From NCBI RefSeq assembly GCF_029867415.1, contig NW_026705187.1:124001-188000 (forward strand): 64,000 bases of DNA, read 5' to 3'. Source of the stretch: Vicia villosa (taxonomy: Eukaryota; Streptophyta; Magnoliopsida; Fabales; Fabaceae). Position numbers and translations under genes: made by a program. The first letter of the stretch is position 1; every line of letters begins with the position of its first letter. Below are positions 23,793 to 36,200 of this stretch, one piece after another. The notes under the pieces were generated by a model, which worked only from the letters and a program-made list of their open reading frames with translations, was not told the origin of the DNA and searched no databases.

Positions 23793-25547
23793 CTAGCTTT
23801 CTTCATGCAGCTTTAGCAACTGCATACAGTGGAAAAACTTGCAACTCGGTAATGTCTTGGTGATCATATCAGCAGCATTGTCTTCAGTTGAAACCTTCAG
23901 CACTTGGACTTCTCCACGCTCGATTACTCCTCTGACGAAATGCAGCCTCACATCATTGTGCTTAGTTCGCTCATGATAGGCTGAATTCTTCGACAGGTGT
24001 ATTGCACTTTGACTATCACATTTAACAGTGATACCTCGACCATGAAGTTTCAGCTCATTCGCAAAACCTTCAAGCCACAATGCTTCTTTCACAGCTTCAG
24101 TTAATGCAATATACTCCGCTTCAGTGGTTGATAGAGCAACAACCTTCTGAAGTGTTGCTTTCCAACTAATTGCTGTGCCAAACATAGTGAAAACATATCC
24201 AGAAATAGATTTCCTGGAATCCATACAACCTGCATAATTAGAGTCGACATATCCTCCAATTGCTGCTTTACCATCTTCACCCAAGGCTCCACCATAAATT
24301 AGGACTCTTTTCAGAGACCCATTTATGTACCTTAAAATCCACTTCAGTGCTTGCCAGTGAGCCTTTCCAGGATTCGCCATGTACCTGCTTACAAGACTTA
24401 CCGCGTATGCTATGTCGGGTCTAGTACAGACCATAGCATTCATCAAAGAACCAAATATATTAGCATATCGGATGCTATTCATATAGGCTCTTTCGACATC
24501 AGTACTGGGACACTGATCAATACTCAGCTTGAATTAAGGGTTTGTTGGAGTCACAATTGGCTTCGAATTCGACATACCAAACTTTTCAAGAATCTTCCAT
24601 AGGTATGCCTCTAGAGATAAACATAACTTAGACTTCTTTCTATCTCTTCGAATGTCAATTCCAAGAATTCTGGAAGCAGCTCCCAGATCCTTCATATCGA
24701 ACTCCTTATTGAGTTCAGCCTTCACCCTCGTCACATCTTCAACATTGTTGCTTGCTATGAGAATATCATCCACATAAAGCAATAAAATAACAAATGAATT
24801 ACCAGGTCGAAATCTGGAGTAAACGCAGTGGTCGAACTGACTTCTAATGAAACTTATGCATGCCATGAACTTGTCGAATCTCCTATTCCACTGTCGAGGA
24901 GATTGTTTCAGCCCATACAAAGATATCTTTAACTTGCACACATAACCTTCCTTCCCCTTTTCGACATACCCTTCAGGTTGCCTCATCAGGATCGTTTCAT
25001 CTAGATCACCATACAAGAACGCAGTCTTCACATCCATCTGTTCCAGTTCAAGATCGAACTGTGGCACCATGGCAAGCAACATTCGAATGGACCTATGCTT
25101 CACAACAGGAGAAAACACATCATTGAAGTCGACACCTTCTTTCTGAGTGAAACCCCTTGCAACTAACTTTGCCTTGTATCTTTTCGACGTCACTCCTTCA
25201 ATTCCTTCCTTAACTTTGAAAATCCATTTACAGCTGACTAACCTTGCCCCAGCAGGCTTTTTGATCAGTTCCCAAGTATGATTATCATGAAGAGATTTCA
25301 TCTCATCATCCATGGCCTTCAGCCATTCAGTCTTATTTCGACTCCTCATAACTTCCTTGTAGTCTCTAGGTTCTTCGTCTAGAACCTCACTTGCAGAGAT
25401 TAAGGCATAAGCTATAAGATCTGCATATCCAAGTATCTGAGGTGCCTTGATGACTCTTCTCGACCTATCTCTCGACAATAGGTAGTCATCGTCAGTTTCC
25501 TCAACTTCTTCAGCATCTTCTGCTTCTTCTTCGTTGGATGAAGGCAT
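23793..25547 (-). pseudogene. Copia RT and RNase H, one internal stop
   Basis: A single minus-strand frame from 25547 to 23793, broken by a TAA at 24534-24536. RT: CKWIFKVKEG, ARGFTQKEGVDFNDVFSPVV, QMDVKTAFLYGDL, LYGLKQSPRQW and the catalytic LLLYVDDILIAS. After the stop, RNase H: GYVDSNYAGCMDSRKSISGY, STTEAEYIAL and KCDSQSAIHLSKN, with the usual copia end KTLPSCKFFHCMQLL. The sequence style is that of the Tork/Tnt1 branch. Upstream protease and integrase are missing by deletion, and the first residues (MPSSNEEEAEDAEEVEETD) are a junction product. No function expected. Confidence 0.9.
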
Positions 25548-25625
25548 CTTCTCCGGTGAACTCCGGTGAACTTTTCAATCTCATACTTTGTTGAAGGCAT
25601 CTTCTCTACGCTCACCGCACCAATT
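25540..25625 (-). pseudogene. Gag N-terminus, deletion junction and leader
   Basis: The minus strand encodes MPSTKYEIEKFTG, the conserved copia Gag start, and then jumps into the RT linker. GAAGGCATCTTCTC occurs at 25540-25553 and 25593-25606, and CTCCGGTGAA is doubled at 25551-25570. Next to the LTR the minus strand reads AATTGGTGCGGTGAGCG, where a primer site is expected; it is not the usual TGGTATCAGAGC. Confidence 0.7.
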
Positions 25626-26072
25626 TGTTGTGAATTCAATGCCACGAACAAAGTATAAAATAAGGGATGAATAAAGGACAAGGAAGAAGGGGAGAACACA
25701 AATATTGGTTATAACTGCTATTCTTTTACTTTCTCTTAAAACAAGATTACAAGTTTACAAGAATAACAAATAACCTCTCTCACCCTAAATTAGGATTTGC
25801 AGCTTAGCAATGATGAGAGACTAGTATGTTATTTATATTAAAACCTAACATACTAACTAATGGGCTTTTTCCACAAGGCCCATTACACAAGCCAGCATAA
25901 TAAACAAGCTAACTTAACAAATTAGGGTTTAAACACTAAAACCTAATTTAACATGCTAACAACCCTAGCATCTTCGAAACAAGCATGTGAACAACCTTCG
26001 ACTTCATGCTTAACCCTGTCGAACCAAGAAGCTACCCTTCGGCCATACTAGAGTTCGATCCAATATCTCACA
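25626..26072 (-). repeat. 5' LTR of the nested copia
   Basis: Right-hand 447 bp LTR, followed by TSD TAAAA and the continuation of the host LTR (AATATATTAATTTCGTATATG), which is uninterrupted in the other host LTR copy at 28340. Confidence 0.92.
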
Positions 26073-26321
26073 TAAAATATATTAATTTCGTATATGTTTT
26101 CAGTTTGTACAATATCTTCTCATTTATAGAGAAAGTTGTGTCACTTGGTGGAGGGAAGTACTCAAAAATTGTCACAACCAAGATTCAAACTCACGACCTT
26201 TAAATACTTAAAACTCAAGTAACAACCATTACACTGACATGATTAATTGATATTAAAAAATTCATAAAATCAATTTAATAATTTCTACTTAACAATTAAA
26301 TATTTTGGAAATTCTCCAACA

Positions 26322-28014
26322 ATCCCCCACCATTTTCAAAATATATCTAAATCCATTATTAAGAAAATTTCATGGTTTCACATAAAGGTATCTTACAATT
26401 TGAACCATTACTTAGCAAGTCAAGTTTTCACTCAACCCCAAATAGATTGGTAGACATGTTTTGAACTAATTATTCATTTGAACAAGCGTGCATAACTTAC
26501 ACATGAAATCTCGGTACCATTGATCGATTTATTAATATGACACATTTAATAAGGCCTTGAGTCACATATCTCTTTCATGAGAATTTAAGAGTCAAGCCCT
26601 TGAACTCTATGAAGGCGCACCACTTCATTCTCATATAGGTAGACTATATCAGAAATGCACCCATAATCATGCATTCCAGCAAACATATGCTATATGTCTA
26701 TTAAGAGGAAAACCTCACCCAACCACATTTATTCTAATGGTCCAAGTACTTTTATCCCCTGGGATGTTATCTATCGTCAAGTACTTCAATCATTCTAATA
26801 GTTTACTTTCGTCATTGAACTCAAGACTTAATGTTAATCAAGTGTGAGTTGAGTTTCCACTATCGATGATTAATTAGATATGAGCTTGGTCCATGTCCCT
26901 AATGATGTCTTCGATATTTTCAATTATATCCAAATACATCATATTTTTGTGAATCCTTTCGTCAAAGAATTGCAAGATTTTCTAAACTTTAATAACCTTT
27001 CAATATTTACTATTTCAAATAGTCATGTCTATGAATATTTTATGTACTCTTGATAGAATTTATCAACTATCATCAAACCATGACACTTTTGTCATATTTG
27101 TACTATTATCATATTTAAAATACATTGTATATTCTTGATAGTTTTGACAAACTATCACCATGATACTTTTGTCATTCGTTTTGTCATATACATGAATTGT
27201 ATGTCATTTTTCATTTGCTGACCTTTTTAATTTGAAGTTTTACTTCCACTTAAATATATCCAAAATATATTTAATGTATAGCAATCGACAACCATGATTA
27301 TACAAACTTGTCACCACTAACTTTTATTTTATGAAATGAGTTCAAACATGTAATTCATATACTCCATATAAATACAACACCATAGAATTCATTTCTATTC
27401 TTTTAAAATAAATTATTTTCTTGCATAATAAATTATACAGTTGAAAAATATCATAGATATTTTTAACATTTCAGTTACATCATTATACGTTACCAATACA
27501 AGCACCGTATATTCATATTCATAATTTTTTTCTTCACCAAATTATTTCATCTAGAAATAGTGCATTATTAACTAGAATAAATTACTTACACTAAAGAATA
27601 ATCTTTAACATGCATTTTACATTCAAGTCTACACCATATACTAAATATATTATTAATTATTCAAATTCACAAACTTGAATATTTTATAAATCATGCATAC
27701 ATAAGTAATTATTATTTTTAACATATTTCACAAAAATTTAGAACATCACATAGCATATATTTAATTAAAATAGTTATGTACCTTTCACCCATTTAGGAAT
27801 AATCAAACATGTATGTTTATCTCTCTATCAAAGTTTCAACCATAAAGTAATCACAAAAATCATAAATTAAAATTCTATTACTTTAATTTTATTATAGTTG
27901 TGTACCTCTCAGGATTATCGAAAGTTATTATCATCTTCTTTGAAGTTGCATACTTTAATATTAATTGTAAATAAGGCATCAAATCAAAAAAATTCTAAAA
28001 TCAAACCAAATTAT
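26322..28014. other. Internal region of the small LTR element, gene-free
   Basis: AT-rich with no ORF above background and no recognisable gag or pol motif. Phrases such as ATACTTTTGTCATT and TTGATAG..TGACAAACTATCA recur (27040-27180). Confidence 0.45.
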
Positions 28015-28420
28015 TGTTAGAACTTGTATTGGGGGTCTGCTACAAAACAAGAACAAGAAGAAGATGAAAAAGGTACGACTAAAGTTGCACAAAATAAATT
28101 CCAAAGCATGTGTTTAAACTAAACAATAGGTTTGATTTGCCCCCACTAATGTATCTAAATTGGATGCAATGGGTTACCTAGTGAATCCCCTTCAGGATAC
28201 TTTGGAAACCTTAACATGAATCGCACATTCACATTAAGCATATCGATCAATGTTATTTTACCGAATAGAGTTTTCTCATTTATTCTCGTGCACTAGAAAA
28301 ATAAAGAAATGACTTAGATATGATTTTTGGCTCTTGAAATATATTAATTTCGTATATGTTTTCAGTTTGTACAATATCTTAATTTATAGAGAAAATTGTG
28401 TCACTTGGTGGAGGGAGGTG

Positions 28421-29190
28421 TTGTTCGAATCACTAGTTATTAGTCACGTTTATTTACTTTGGCGTTCAGACTTTCTCACGAAACATGGCAACGGATGAGT
28501 CTGAGTGACTTTGCTTTTCTCCATAGAACTCTGAAAGGACTCCTTAAGGTGTCACAATGGGCCATACTGAAATATTAGTGTGTTTCACTAAGTCTAAGTG
28601 AAAGGAGAACACTTAGAATCCGGTCTAGACACGTGTACAATTCGAAAAAGCTTCAGTGATTGGTGGCAGAAGATGTGGTGGTCACATGTGGCAACCAGAA
28701 GACAATGTGTTGACATGATTAATGACATTGCTCCCGTAAGACCGACAAGGATATATTTCGGAGGATAAGATAATGTACAGTTAGAAGGATGCGTGAGTGA
28801 CGGTGAAATGATCTATTATTGGTAATTGTGTTCCTTCAGATGAATTAGTCCTCAGCCAGAAAAGGCATTCAATGGTAGGCTTGGAAAGGAATGTTTGAAT
28901 TCGGGTATTTCCCTAAAATACCGATCTGTGTTGACTAAGACCAAGACCAAGACCATCGTTATCTCATATGTCTGCAGATGGATGTATATAAATGTAATCC
29001 CATCTTTCTCTGTGAATTAAAATTGTTGAGTACCTTCCAACTAATAAGTCTTTTGGTCGGGCATGAGTGAAGCACCTTGTGGGTATAGTTTTGAGAGGAA
29101 CTTCGGTATTAGTCTTTGATAAATTTGGGAGTGGAAAATATTTTATCAGCACTGAAGTGTGATGTTAGTGTTGGTATCAAAATCATAAAG
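28421..29190 (+). repeat. Possible copia-type LTR remnant with primer site
   Basis: After the truncated LTR a new sequence begins TGTTCGAATCAC (28422), has a TATA-like box GTATATAAATG (about 28982), and reaches TTGGTATCAAAATCA at about 29172, which resembles a Met-tRNA primer site. A clean CA end next to that site is not visible and no second LTR is present, so this is tentative. Confidence 0.3.
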
Positions 29191-29677
29191 TTCTATTCAA
29201 ATGATATTGTTTTTGTGACTTGTGATCTGAGTTATGAAAACAGTTGTGACCCGTGATCTGAGTTACGCGAAGTTGCAGGCTGCTCCTCTATGCCTAAAAT
29301 AGGATAGCTCAGGTTGGGTAGTATCTATTGCTAAAGGCTTCTCTTGTATCTCTGAGAATCAGAATTTTGCCTTAGCAGTCAGTAGGGAGTGCTAGGTTAA
29401 AGGGGTATCTTCCAGCCTTCCTTTCATGTACTCTAAATGTAATCTTCATGAGGTTATTACTCGAAGGAGTATATACCACTATGTATTCAGGTTTCTTCCG
29501 TATCCTGAAGTTAGGGTTATGTGGTTACTTAGTCCGATATGACTAAATAGTAATGTCGAACAAGATGTTGCGACATATAAATCAGATCTGACTGTTCCTC
29601 CTGATGTTGGCTTTGCCGTTGATCGTTCACCATTTCTACTAAATTTCGTCATAAATTCGGCATAAGATCGTCATACT
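29191..29677. other. Gene-free stretch
   Basis: Contains a short diverged tandem phrase (GTGACTTGTGATCTGAGTTA, about 29215 and 29246). Nothing else recognised. Confidence 0.4.
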
Positions 29678-31075
29678 TGGTAACACTTTGTGGTTGTTTT
29701 TAAGTGTTTTTCTTTGATTCATCTAGTTCTAGTTATTTTGTGTGCATTTTGTTTTTGTGCCACTTATCTTTGTCTATTAGGTGCTTTTGATCTCTCTACA
29801 TGGTGGTTGTAGGTTAATTCTGGATCAGATGGAAATTTCACAAGTGTTGGTGTAAAAGAAGCTGAAAATCATGACAAGCGTGTAGTATTTTGATCATAAC
29901 TGGAGCTTCGTAACTCAGAATGACGCGGTTCCGGTGGCAAAATTTCGCTAACGAAAAGGGCTACAACTTTGATGTTGAAGTCAAATCCAAATTATGAAGT
30001 CAGAGGCAGACACGGTCAGACCGTTTCAGATGACACGGCCGTGTCCAACCTGCTGAAGAATTCTCCCCAAAAGTGGCAGAAGCTGACATGGTCAGCCCGT
30101 GTCAAGTGACACGGCCGTGTCAGCCTGTGCGGACAGAAATTCTGTATTTTTTATGTTGTGATACTTTTAAAGTCCCGGGGGAATTTTTGGTATTTTGGCG
30201 GGGATCTGAAAACCTAGAGAAGTTAAAAGTGATTTGAGAGACAAGGAGAAGGCACTTTTTGCATCGTACGATAGAATTCCAGAAAGAGGAGAAGATAGCT
30301 TCATCAAGGGTTTCGGAGACGGAGAGATTCAACGGTGGACACCATTGAAGATCAAAGTTCCCAGTTATCTTTGTAATGTCTAAATTCTTTGCTTTGTGTT
30401 TCTTGAATATTATGAGAGGCTAAACCCCCAATGCTAGGGGGTGGTCCTGATTTGGTTTTTGTAATAACGATGAATTTGTGATTTCGTCAATACATTGGTT
30501 TATGTTATTCAGTTAAATTATGCAATGTTCTTAATATTTTCTTTATCGGTCAAATAAGGATTAATCTACGGCTAACAATACAGGACTGTAGTTGTTAGGG
30601 TTTGTGCATAATTTGATTATAGTAGATATCACCTAGGACTAGGGATACCCTATAATTACCACATAATCTTGATTATATAAAAGCTTGGTTTCAATTTAGG
30701 TTCCTAAGGACTTAGGATTTAGGTTGGAAGACCAAAGGTTTTCTCACTAAGAACTTAGGAGAAAACACCCTAAAGATGTGGTAACTGGTAACTGAATGTT
30801 ATGAACTTGTTGAAGAGATCTTAATTCTGAGTGTTGCATGCCAAATCAACCACTCACCCTAGCATCTCATATATTTGATAACAAAAATCAATTTATTTTC
30901 TCATTAATTTTTCTGTGCAAGGATTTAATCCACCAAAACCAAAACATTAGTTTTTGTTCAATTGAATTAAGATTAAGAAGCAGTATTTCCTACGTAGTCC
31001 TCGAGATCGATATTTGGGTTAAAACCCATTATTACTACATCGGTGAAAATAGTACACTTGCTATTTTTCCGATCA
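29678..31075 (+). repeat. Athila-like Ty3/gypsy LTR, probably solo
   Basis: From about TGGTAACACTTTG to TTTTCCGATCA. The 3' part has phrases typical of plant Athila LTRs: GGCTAAACCCCCAATGCTAGG (30420), CCTACGTAGTCCTCGAGATCG (30990) and TAGTACACTTGC just before the end. The primer site normally following an Athila 5' LTR (TGGCGCCGTTGCC type) is absent, so it is a solo or 3' LTR. No TSD is apparent. The palindrome GACACGGCCGTGTC occurs twice inside. The lineage call rests on remembered pattern. Confidence 0.45.
30032..30121 (+). promoter_or_regulatory. GACACGGCCGTGTC palindrome pair
   Basis: Perfect 14 bp palindromes at 30032-30045 and 30108-30121, with degraded half-copies nearby (GACACGGTCAGACCGT at 30009, CATGGTCAGCCCGTGTC at 30087). 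Role unknown. Confidence 0.6.
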
Positions 31076-31833
31076 GCCGTATTATGGCTGAAAAGGGGGA
31101 GAGAACGTATGAAGACAGTAAAGATTAAAGAAGAAATTAGAGATAGTGAAGATTATTAATTCTCTGAATTTTGTAATTGGCATTTATGTTTGGATAAATG
31201 TTGAAGCAGGTATAGCGGCAAGCAACAAAAGATTTGGAAATATTACTCCGGGATTTATCGTGTCCACAGAGATGGAGAGATGCCATTCAATAGTTTATAT
31301 AATTTTGAGTTTGGGTTTGAATGAACGAAAAATAAACAAAGATATTGACAGGAAAAAATAAACACATTCTTAGAAGAGAAATAACTTATCAGGTATGCAA
31401 ATATACTCACTCGTCTCAAACTTAAACTTATCGACCAGTTATACTCAACCTATGATACTCGTCCGTGTTATCACGTATCTCTCACATAACTGTCCATCTC
31501 TAGAGCACCTACGAGATCAACTCACAACTAAGGTTATCTCTAACACAAAGTCACGAGAACATCCATATTCTCGTGTCGGCGATCTCTCGCCCGCCGCTTA
31601 AACACGAAAGCATTAAGTACAGATACAAACAGTGAATGTTAGCTCTAAATCTATCTCTAGAGTTCAGAAACTAACAGATAATCGTCCTAGATAAAGATTC
31701 AAGCAATTTATCTCTAAAACAACCTAAATCCCCAACACATAACAAAAATCCAGGATAACAATCAACACAGATTTGTTAAGCAAGTTTTATATAACACCAT
31801 GGACGATAAATATACACAAGATTCGAGTAAATA
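31076..31833. other. Gene-free stretch
   Basis: Starts with a purine-rich run (AAAAGGGGGAGAG, about 31092). Short ORFs match nothing I know. Confidence 0.4.
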
Positions 31834-32541
31834 ATCTGGCACAGGCCTTTAAGACCCTTGCAGGAACCGGAGGTGAGAATTTCAAAAGCCGGACTTTCGG
31901 ACCAGAACTCGTGGGTTTGGTCCTTGGGCGATAACACCACTATTTTGACAGAAATGGAGGCTGCAGAGTGCGCCAGTCTGCATTCCATCTTGCAGCATAC
32001 ATTACCTAATCCATTGTTACAGGATCAGTTCGTTTGATGGCCTTCAACTGCAGGTTTTTCGGTTAAATCAGCCTCCGAAAGGTTATCTAACGGGCTAGAT
32101 CAAGTCCTAATCTTAAGTGTTGGAACGTTAGAAGTCCTAAAGCTCATTTGGAAATCAAAGGCGCCGTCAAATAATCATGTTTTTGGATGTAGGCTGCTTC
32201 ATTATATACTTCAAACAAGGGACGAATTGGAAAATAATTAACATTGGAATAAATAGTAGTAGAAAAAAAATAGTAGTAGAAAATTGGACTCATACAACAG
32301 CTTAGATAAATTACAAGCAAAGATTGATATTTTGATTCTTGTTTCAAAGCAGCTTTTTCGCTCTGCTTGATGTATTAATTCTCTCGGTTACTTTGAAAAA
32401 CTAGATGAGTGTTTTAGAATTGAAGATTTTTCTTTGTAATGTTTACAGTCTAATAATGAATTCATGTATATATGTCGCTTAAGCTTTCATCCCTACCATT
32501 CTCTGGCAATGATCTTCAAATTGACACAATCAGAAAAGTTA
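31834..32541 (+). repeat. Dispersed repeat, copy 2 (LINE-type RT fragment)
   Basis: Direct-orientation relative of 21500-22213. It lacks the 107 bp tandem duplication but keeps a piece lost from copy 1 (TACCTAATCCATTGTTACAG, about 32002). Confidence 0.8.
31925..32240 (+). pseudogene. RT zinc-binding (zf-RVT) domain fragment, copy 2
   Basis: Frames give TEMEAAECASLHSILQH, then TLPNPLLQDQFV, a stop (TGA, about 32036), WPSTAGFSVKSASERLSNGL, and after a shift LEVLKLIWKSKAPSNNHVFG and LQTRDELEN. This is the zf-RVT C-terminal domain of a LINE ORF2-like protein. Copy 2 keeps residues that copy 1 lost, so the two copies decayed independently. Confidence 0.65.
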
Positions 32542-32820
32542 GTAATTTCCACAAGCACTACACAGGCAGTGAATACATTTTAAAGTGACTTGGATAGACA
32601 ATCAATAGACTTTGATTTCCTTGTAGAGTGTAACCAACTTCTCATATTAAATTATGAAATATATAAAATATAGTAAATAAAATTGATTAATAGAGTGTAA
32701 AAATTAATTATTATATTTCATATTTTAATGTGAGAATTTGATTAATGTTATGTAATTTATTGTTTAATGAAATAATAAATTTGATTAATAAGTTATAAAT
32801 AAAATATGTAGTTATTAATA
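32542..32820. other. Gene-free AT-rich flank
   Basis: Nothing recognised; it ends at the CACTACAAGA terminus. Confidence 0.5.
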
Positions 32821-33228
32821 CACTACAAGATATACTCTCTCCAGCGACATATTTTAGCGATGTGATATATGTAGTTATTAATAACGTGGATCATTATTGC
32901 CAGTTGCGACGTGAAATCCACTTCGCAAACTATTTTTAAATTTTAAATAAGTTTATAGCCATAAAGTAATCAGGAATCAGACATTGGGGTATGTGAAAAA
33001 AGTTCCGATGTGAGATTCACGTCGCTACGTTAAGTTTATAAATTAAAAAAGAAAAAGCTATAACATTCATGTGGGGGGAAGATTCAAATTTTAAAAAATT
33101 TAGTTGTGATGTTAGAAATATGTCGCAACATTTAGAGGGAAAATTTAATGTTCCACTGAAGTGACATGGTGACAACATTGCAGGCAGAGACATTAATTAA
33201 GGTTGTCGTTGTCATGTTGCGACGTAAG

Positions 33229-36200
33229 TGTCGCACGCTCGCGCAAAATGAACAGAGTCGCCACCAATATATTTATCCCATAAGGGAAAGGAATACCAGG
33301 AAACCTAACAAAGGAAGGAACAGGGTCTTGCGACCAGAGAATCAAGGTACGGGAGTCGGTTACGCGAGGGGAAGGTACTAGCACCCCTCACGCCCATCGT
33401 ACTCGATGGTATCCACCTATGTTTGTTTCTATCTAAAAGGTGTATATCTACGTCTATGTTTATATGCGAAATGAATGCAAAATGTAGGGAAAATAAAGAA
33501 TTGTACTCGCACGGGCCCTACCCCGCTGCCTACGTATCCTTTTCAGGAATCAGAGTTACCGTAGCTCGGCTAAAGATTTTCTGTTTGTTTTTTGTGTTTT
33601 TTAGTTGGGCGGAGTTAAGGCTCGCGCTCTTGCATAAGGGATCGCCTAGGATGCAATAGAGCGGAGATAACATGCCCTTAGAAAGAAGAAAAAGAGAGAT
33701 TGGTTTGTGTCTTTTAGGGTAATTCCATGATGACAAAACCCACTACAAGGCTTCGCATCACTTCCTTACTTTGTTTTAAATCTGATCATTTATTAGTGTT
33801 TTATGTGTTTTTGGTTGATATTTTTTATGGGGATTTTAATTTGTGACTTAGATCATACCAAAAAGAATTTTGTTTTTTTTTTGAGTATTTAGAGAATGCA
33901 CATCGAGGTCTACACCACAATCGATTCTCTAAATAACGGATAAGAAATACATCGAAATCTACATTCCAATCATTTTTTTTCCGTTTAGTAGAAAAGAACG
34001 TACATCGGGGCCTACACCCCAATCATTTCTTTCCTACTACGTGGGGAAGAACGTACATCGGGGCCTACACCCCAATCATTTCTTTCCCACCATATATCAG
34101 AAGAGTCACGGTATGATCTTTGTCAGTTTTTTATTGAGTGTTTTAGAGTTAAAAAAGGAAAAGAAAATGAAATAGGGAACTAGTCTAACATCCTGATCTA
34201 TGTTATTCTAATCCTTACCATTACCTAAAGGAAATACTAGGGTTGAAGAATGTATCACTATATCAAACACATGAAATTATATACAAAGAAACACTGAACA
34301 AAGTGAATATTTACATACGAAAAGAAAATTCAATTGAAAATAGAAGGACAGCATCTAAAAAATCAAATTTAGGTTCTAAAACCCTTTAAACATCTCTAAT
34401 AGCACCTGCAAAAAGAAATCAAGGCCATTGCATAAATGCAAGCCAAATTATGGACAAAATTCACTTGGTTACCCATTTAGAAACATGCTTCAATCGGGCA
34501 TAGAAACATTAATGAAATTCTAATCAAAACAGAGAATTGGACTTTTATTTTTTATACACAACATCATACATGAGCCTACTGATATCACACAAAAAATGGG
34601 AATTTAATTCTACTCTTAAGACATTTAACAAAATTATTTCGTAAAACATAGAAAACATAAAAGGAGAATGAACACATGTGGAGAAAAGATTTATTAAAAA
34701 TAGTAAAACAATTCTAAAAATCTACAAAAAATGCCACAATTATCTACACATATAGAAGTACCCAAAATGTATTTTTGTTTATTTTTTATTGCATGGGAAA
34801 ATGACTTATAAAGCCAAAGTTATGAAGAAAAACAGATTTCAAACCAAAATACAATTCTGCCTAAACTAGGGGTGTAAAAGCAATGTTAGCCTGAACAGGA
34901 ATTAGTTGTAAGCGCGTTTGGGCCCAACGAATGGGGGTGTGGAAAACAACGTTGGCGCTAGGCCCAGCAGTTGTTTTTTATTGTTCAATCTTTTCATGTC
35001 CAAAAATGGTGGTGCGTGGGCCTGTATGGGGTGTAAACGGAATATGGTGGTGCAGTAGAAGTGAGGGCGCAAGGCCCATAATCAGAGGCCCAGGGATCAG
35101 TTTTTTGTTGTAGATTTTCTTAGTGCCAAAAAAGGCGTGGGCCTCAGGAGGGGTGTAATGAGCATTTCGTGGCCCAACAGTATTGTTTTCATTTTTGTTC
35201 ATGTTTCTTCATGCAAAAAGATGGTGATGGGCCAATAGGGGGTGGATGTAAGCAATTCGGGGCCCAATGTGTTTTATGATCCACTTGATTTATTCAGAAA
35301 TAATAATTAAAAACAATTAATAAAAAAGTAAATAGAATTGGGAACTTAGGGTTACCAATGTGACGTTCCCAATTCTCTTCTCCTTCCTCTTGCTCGCCGC
35401 CGCGAACAAAGCGTGTTCAACCTCTCTCGACTCAGCCGAACGGCGTGACGGATAACCCTCCCTCTCCGATCAAATCACCGGCCGCCGTGGATAGAGAACA
35501 CGCAACCATCGTCATCATCTCGTCTTTCGAAGTCTCTCCGATTCGAATCGTTCATCTGGAGCGCAGCGTGAAGATTGTCGAAGACAACCAGAGGAGAGTT
35601 CTTCAACTTCTTCTTGATTCTTTCTTGGCTTCGTCGCTTGTGAGTCGTCACGATATTGAAATTGCGGAGCTGTCGAGGGCGAATAATCACGAAGCCGGTA
35701 TAGGAATCGATCGAAAACGACTCTTCTGGAGATCGAATTCGCGAGATGGCGTGAGAGCGAGCAAAATACGAAGAAGAGATTTGAACCACTGAAGACTTGA
35801 ATCCGATTCGAGCTCGTTACAGGTATCGATCTCTGTTTGGACTCCCTTCCAATTTCTGTTATGTTCTTCTATTCTTCTCTCTTCGTCTTCTGTGTTCTTC
35901 TGAGCGGTGTGAGCGGAGGGATGTTGAGAGTTGTTGTTCGTTTGGTGTGAGGATGAAGGATGAAGTTGGAGGTTGGTGGTGAAGAAGGTAAGGAAGATGA
36001 TGTGATTGAAGCGCGAGAAGATTGAAAAGGTGAAGGAGGTGGATGAAGGTGATGGTGAAGATGATTGAAGTGATGAAGATGATGAAGATGATGATGAGTG
36101 GAGTGTGAGAATGGCGTGTGAATTGAGAGCGGAAGAGGATGAATAGTGCATATGAGCCTGTAACCTTGAGCTTTAGGGTGATGGTCCTGTTATATAGAGA

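Larger units (their letters stand above)
23303..26072 (-). mobile_element. Ty1/copia retrotransposon (Tork/Tnt1-like), internally deleted
   Basis: LTRs of 447 bp each (23303-23749 and 25626-26072; TGTTGTGAATTC...ATATCTCACA), TSD TAAAA on both sides (23298-23302, 26073-26077). It lies on the minus strand: the purine tract AAGGTGGAGATT abuts the left LTR and the gag start abuts the right one. Nine differences between LTRs (about 2%). Gag beyond its first residues, protease and integrase are deleted; RT and RNase H remain. It is inserted in the LTR of the element at 22979-28420. Confidence 0.9.
22979..28420 (-). mobile_element. Small non-autonomous LTR element, host of a nested copia
   Basis: Left LTR: 22979-23302 plus 26078-26321 (about 568 bp once the copia insertion and one TSD are removed). 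Its minus-strand start, TGTTGGAGAATTTCC at 26321, directly follows a purine tract (AAAATGGTGGGGGAT on the minus strand). Right LTR copy: from 28015, recognisable to about 28420, then truncated. The LTRs share long blocks (TGTTAGAACTTG, CTTAACATGAATCGCACATT, GTGTCACTTGGTGGAGGGA). The internal 26322-28014 (1.69 kb) has no ORF, so the element is non-autonomous. The expected primer site next to the right LTR is degenerate. No TSD can be checked because the right side is truncated. Confidence 0.55.

Noticed and set aside
28421..29190. Complete copia element
   Set aside because: Only one LTR-like end, a TATA-like box and a primer-like site; no partner LTR or coding region.
35687..36151. Ser-rich 154-codon minus-strand ORF, duplicated at 47256-47720
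   Set aside because: It reads the GAT/TCA trinucleotide tract in the transcribed LTR leader; no domain and duplicated only because LTRs are.
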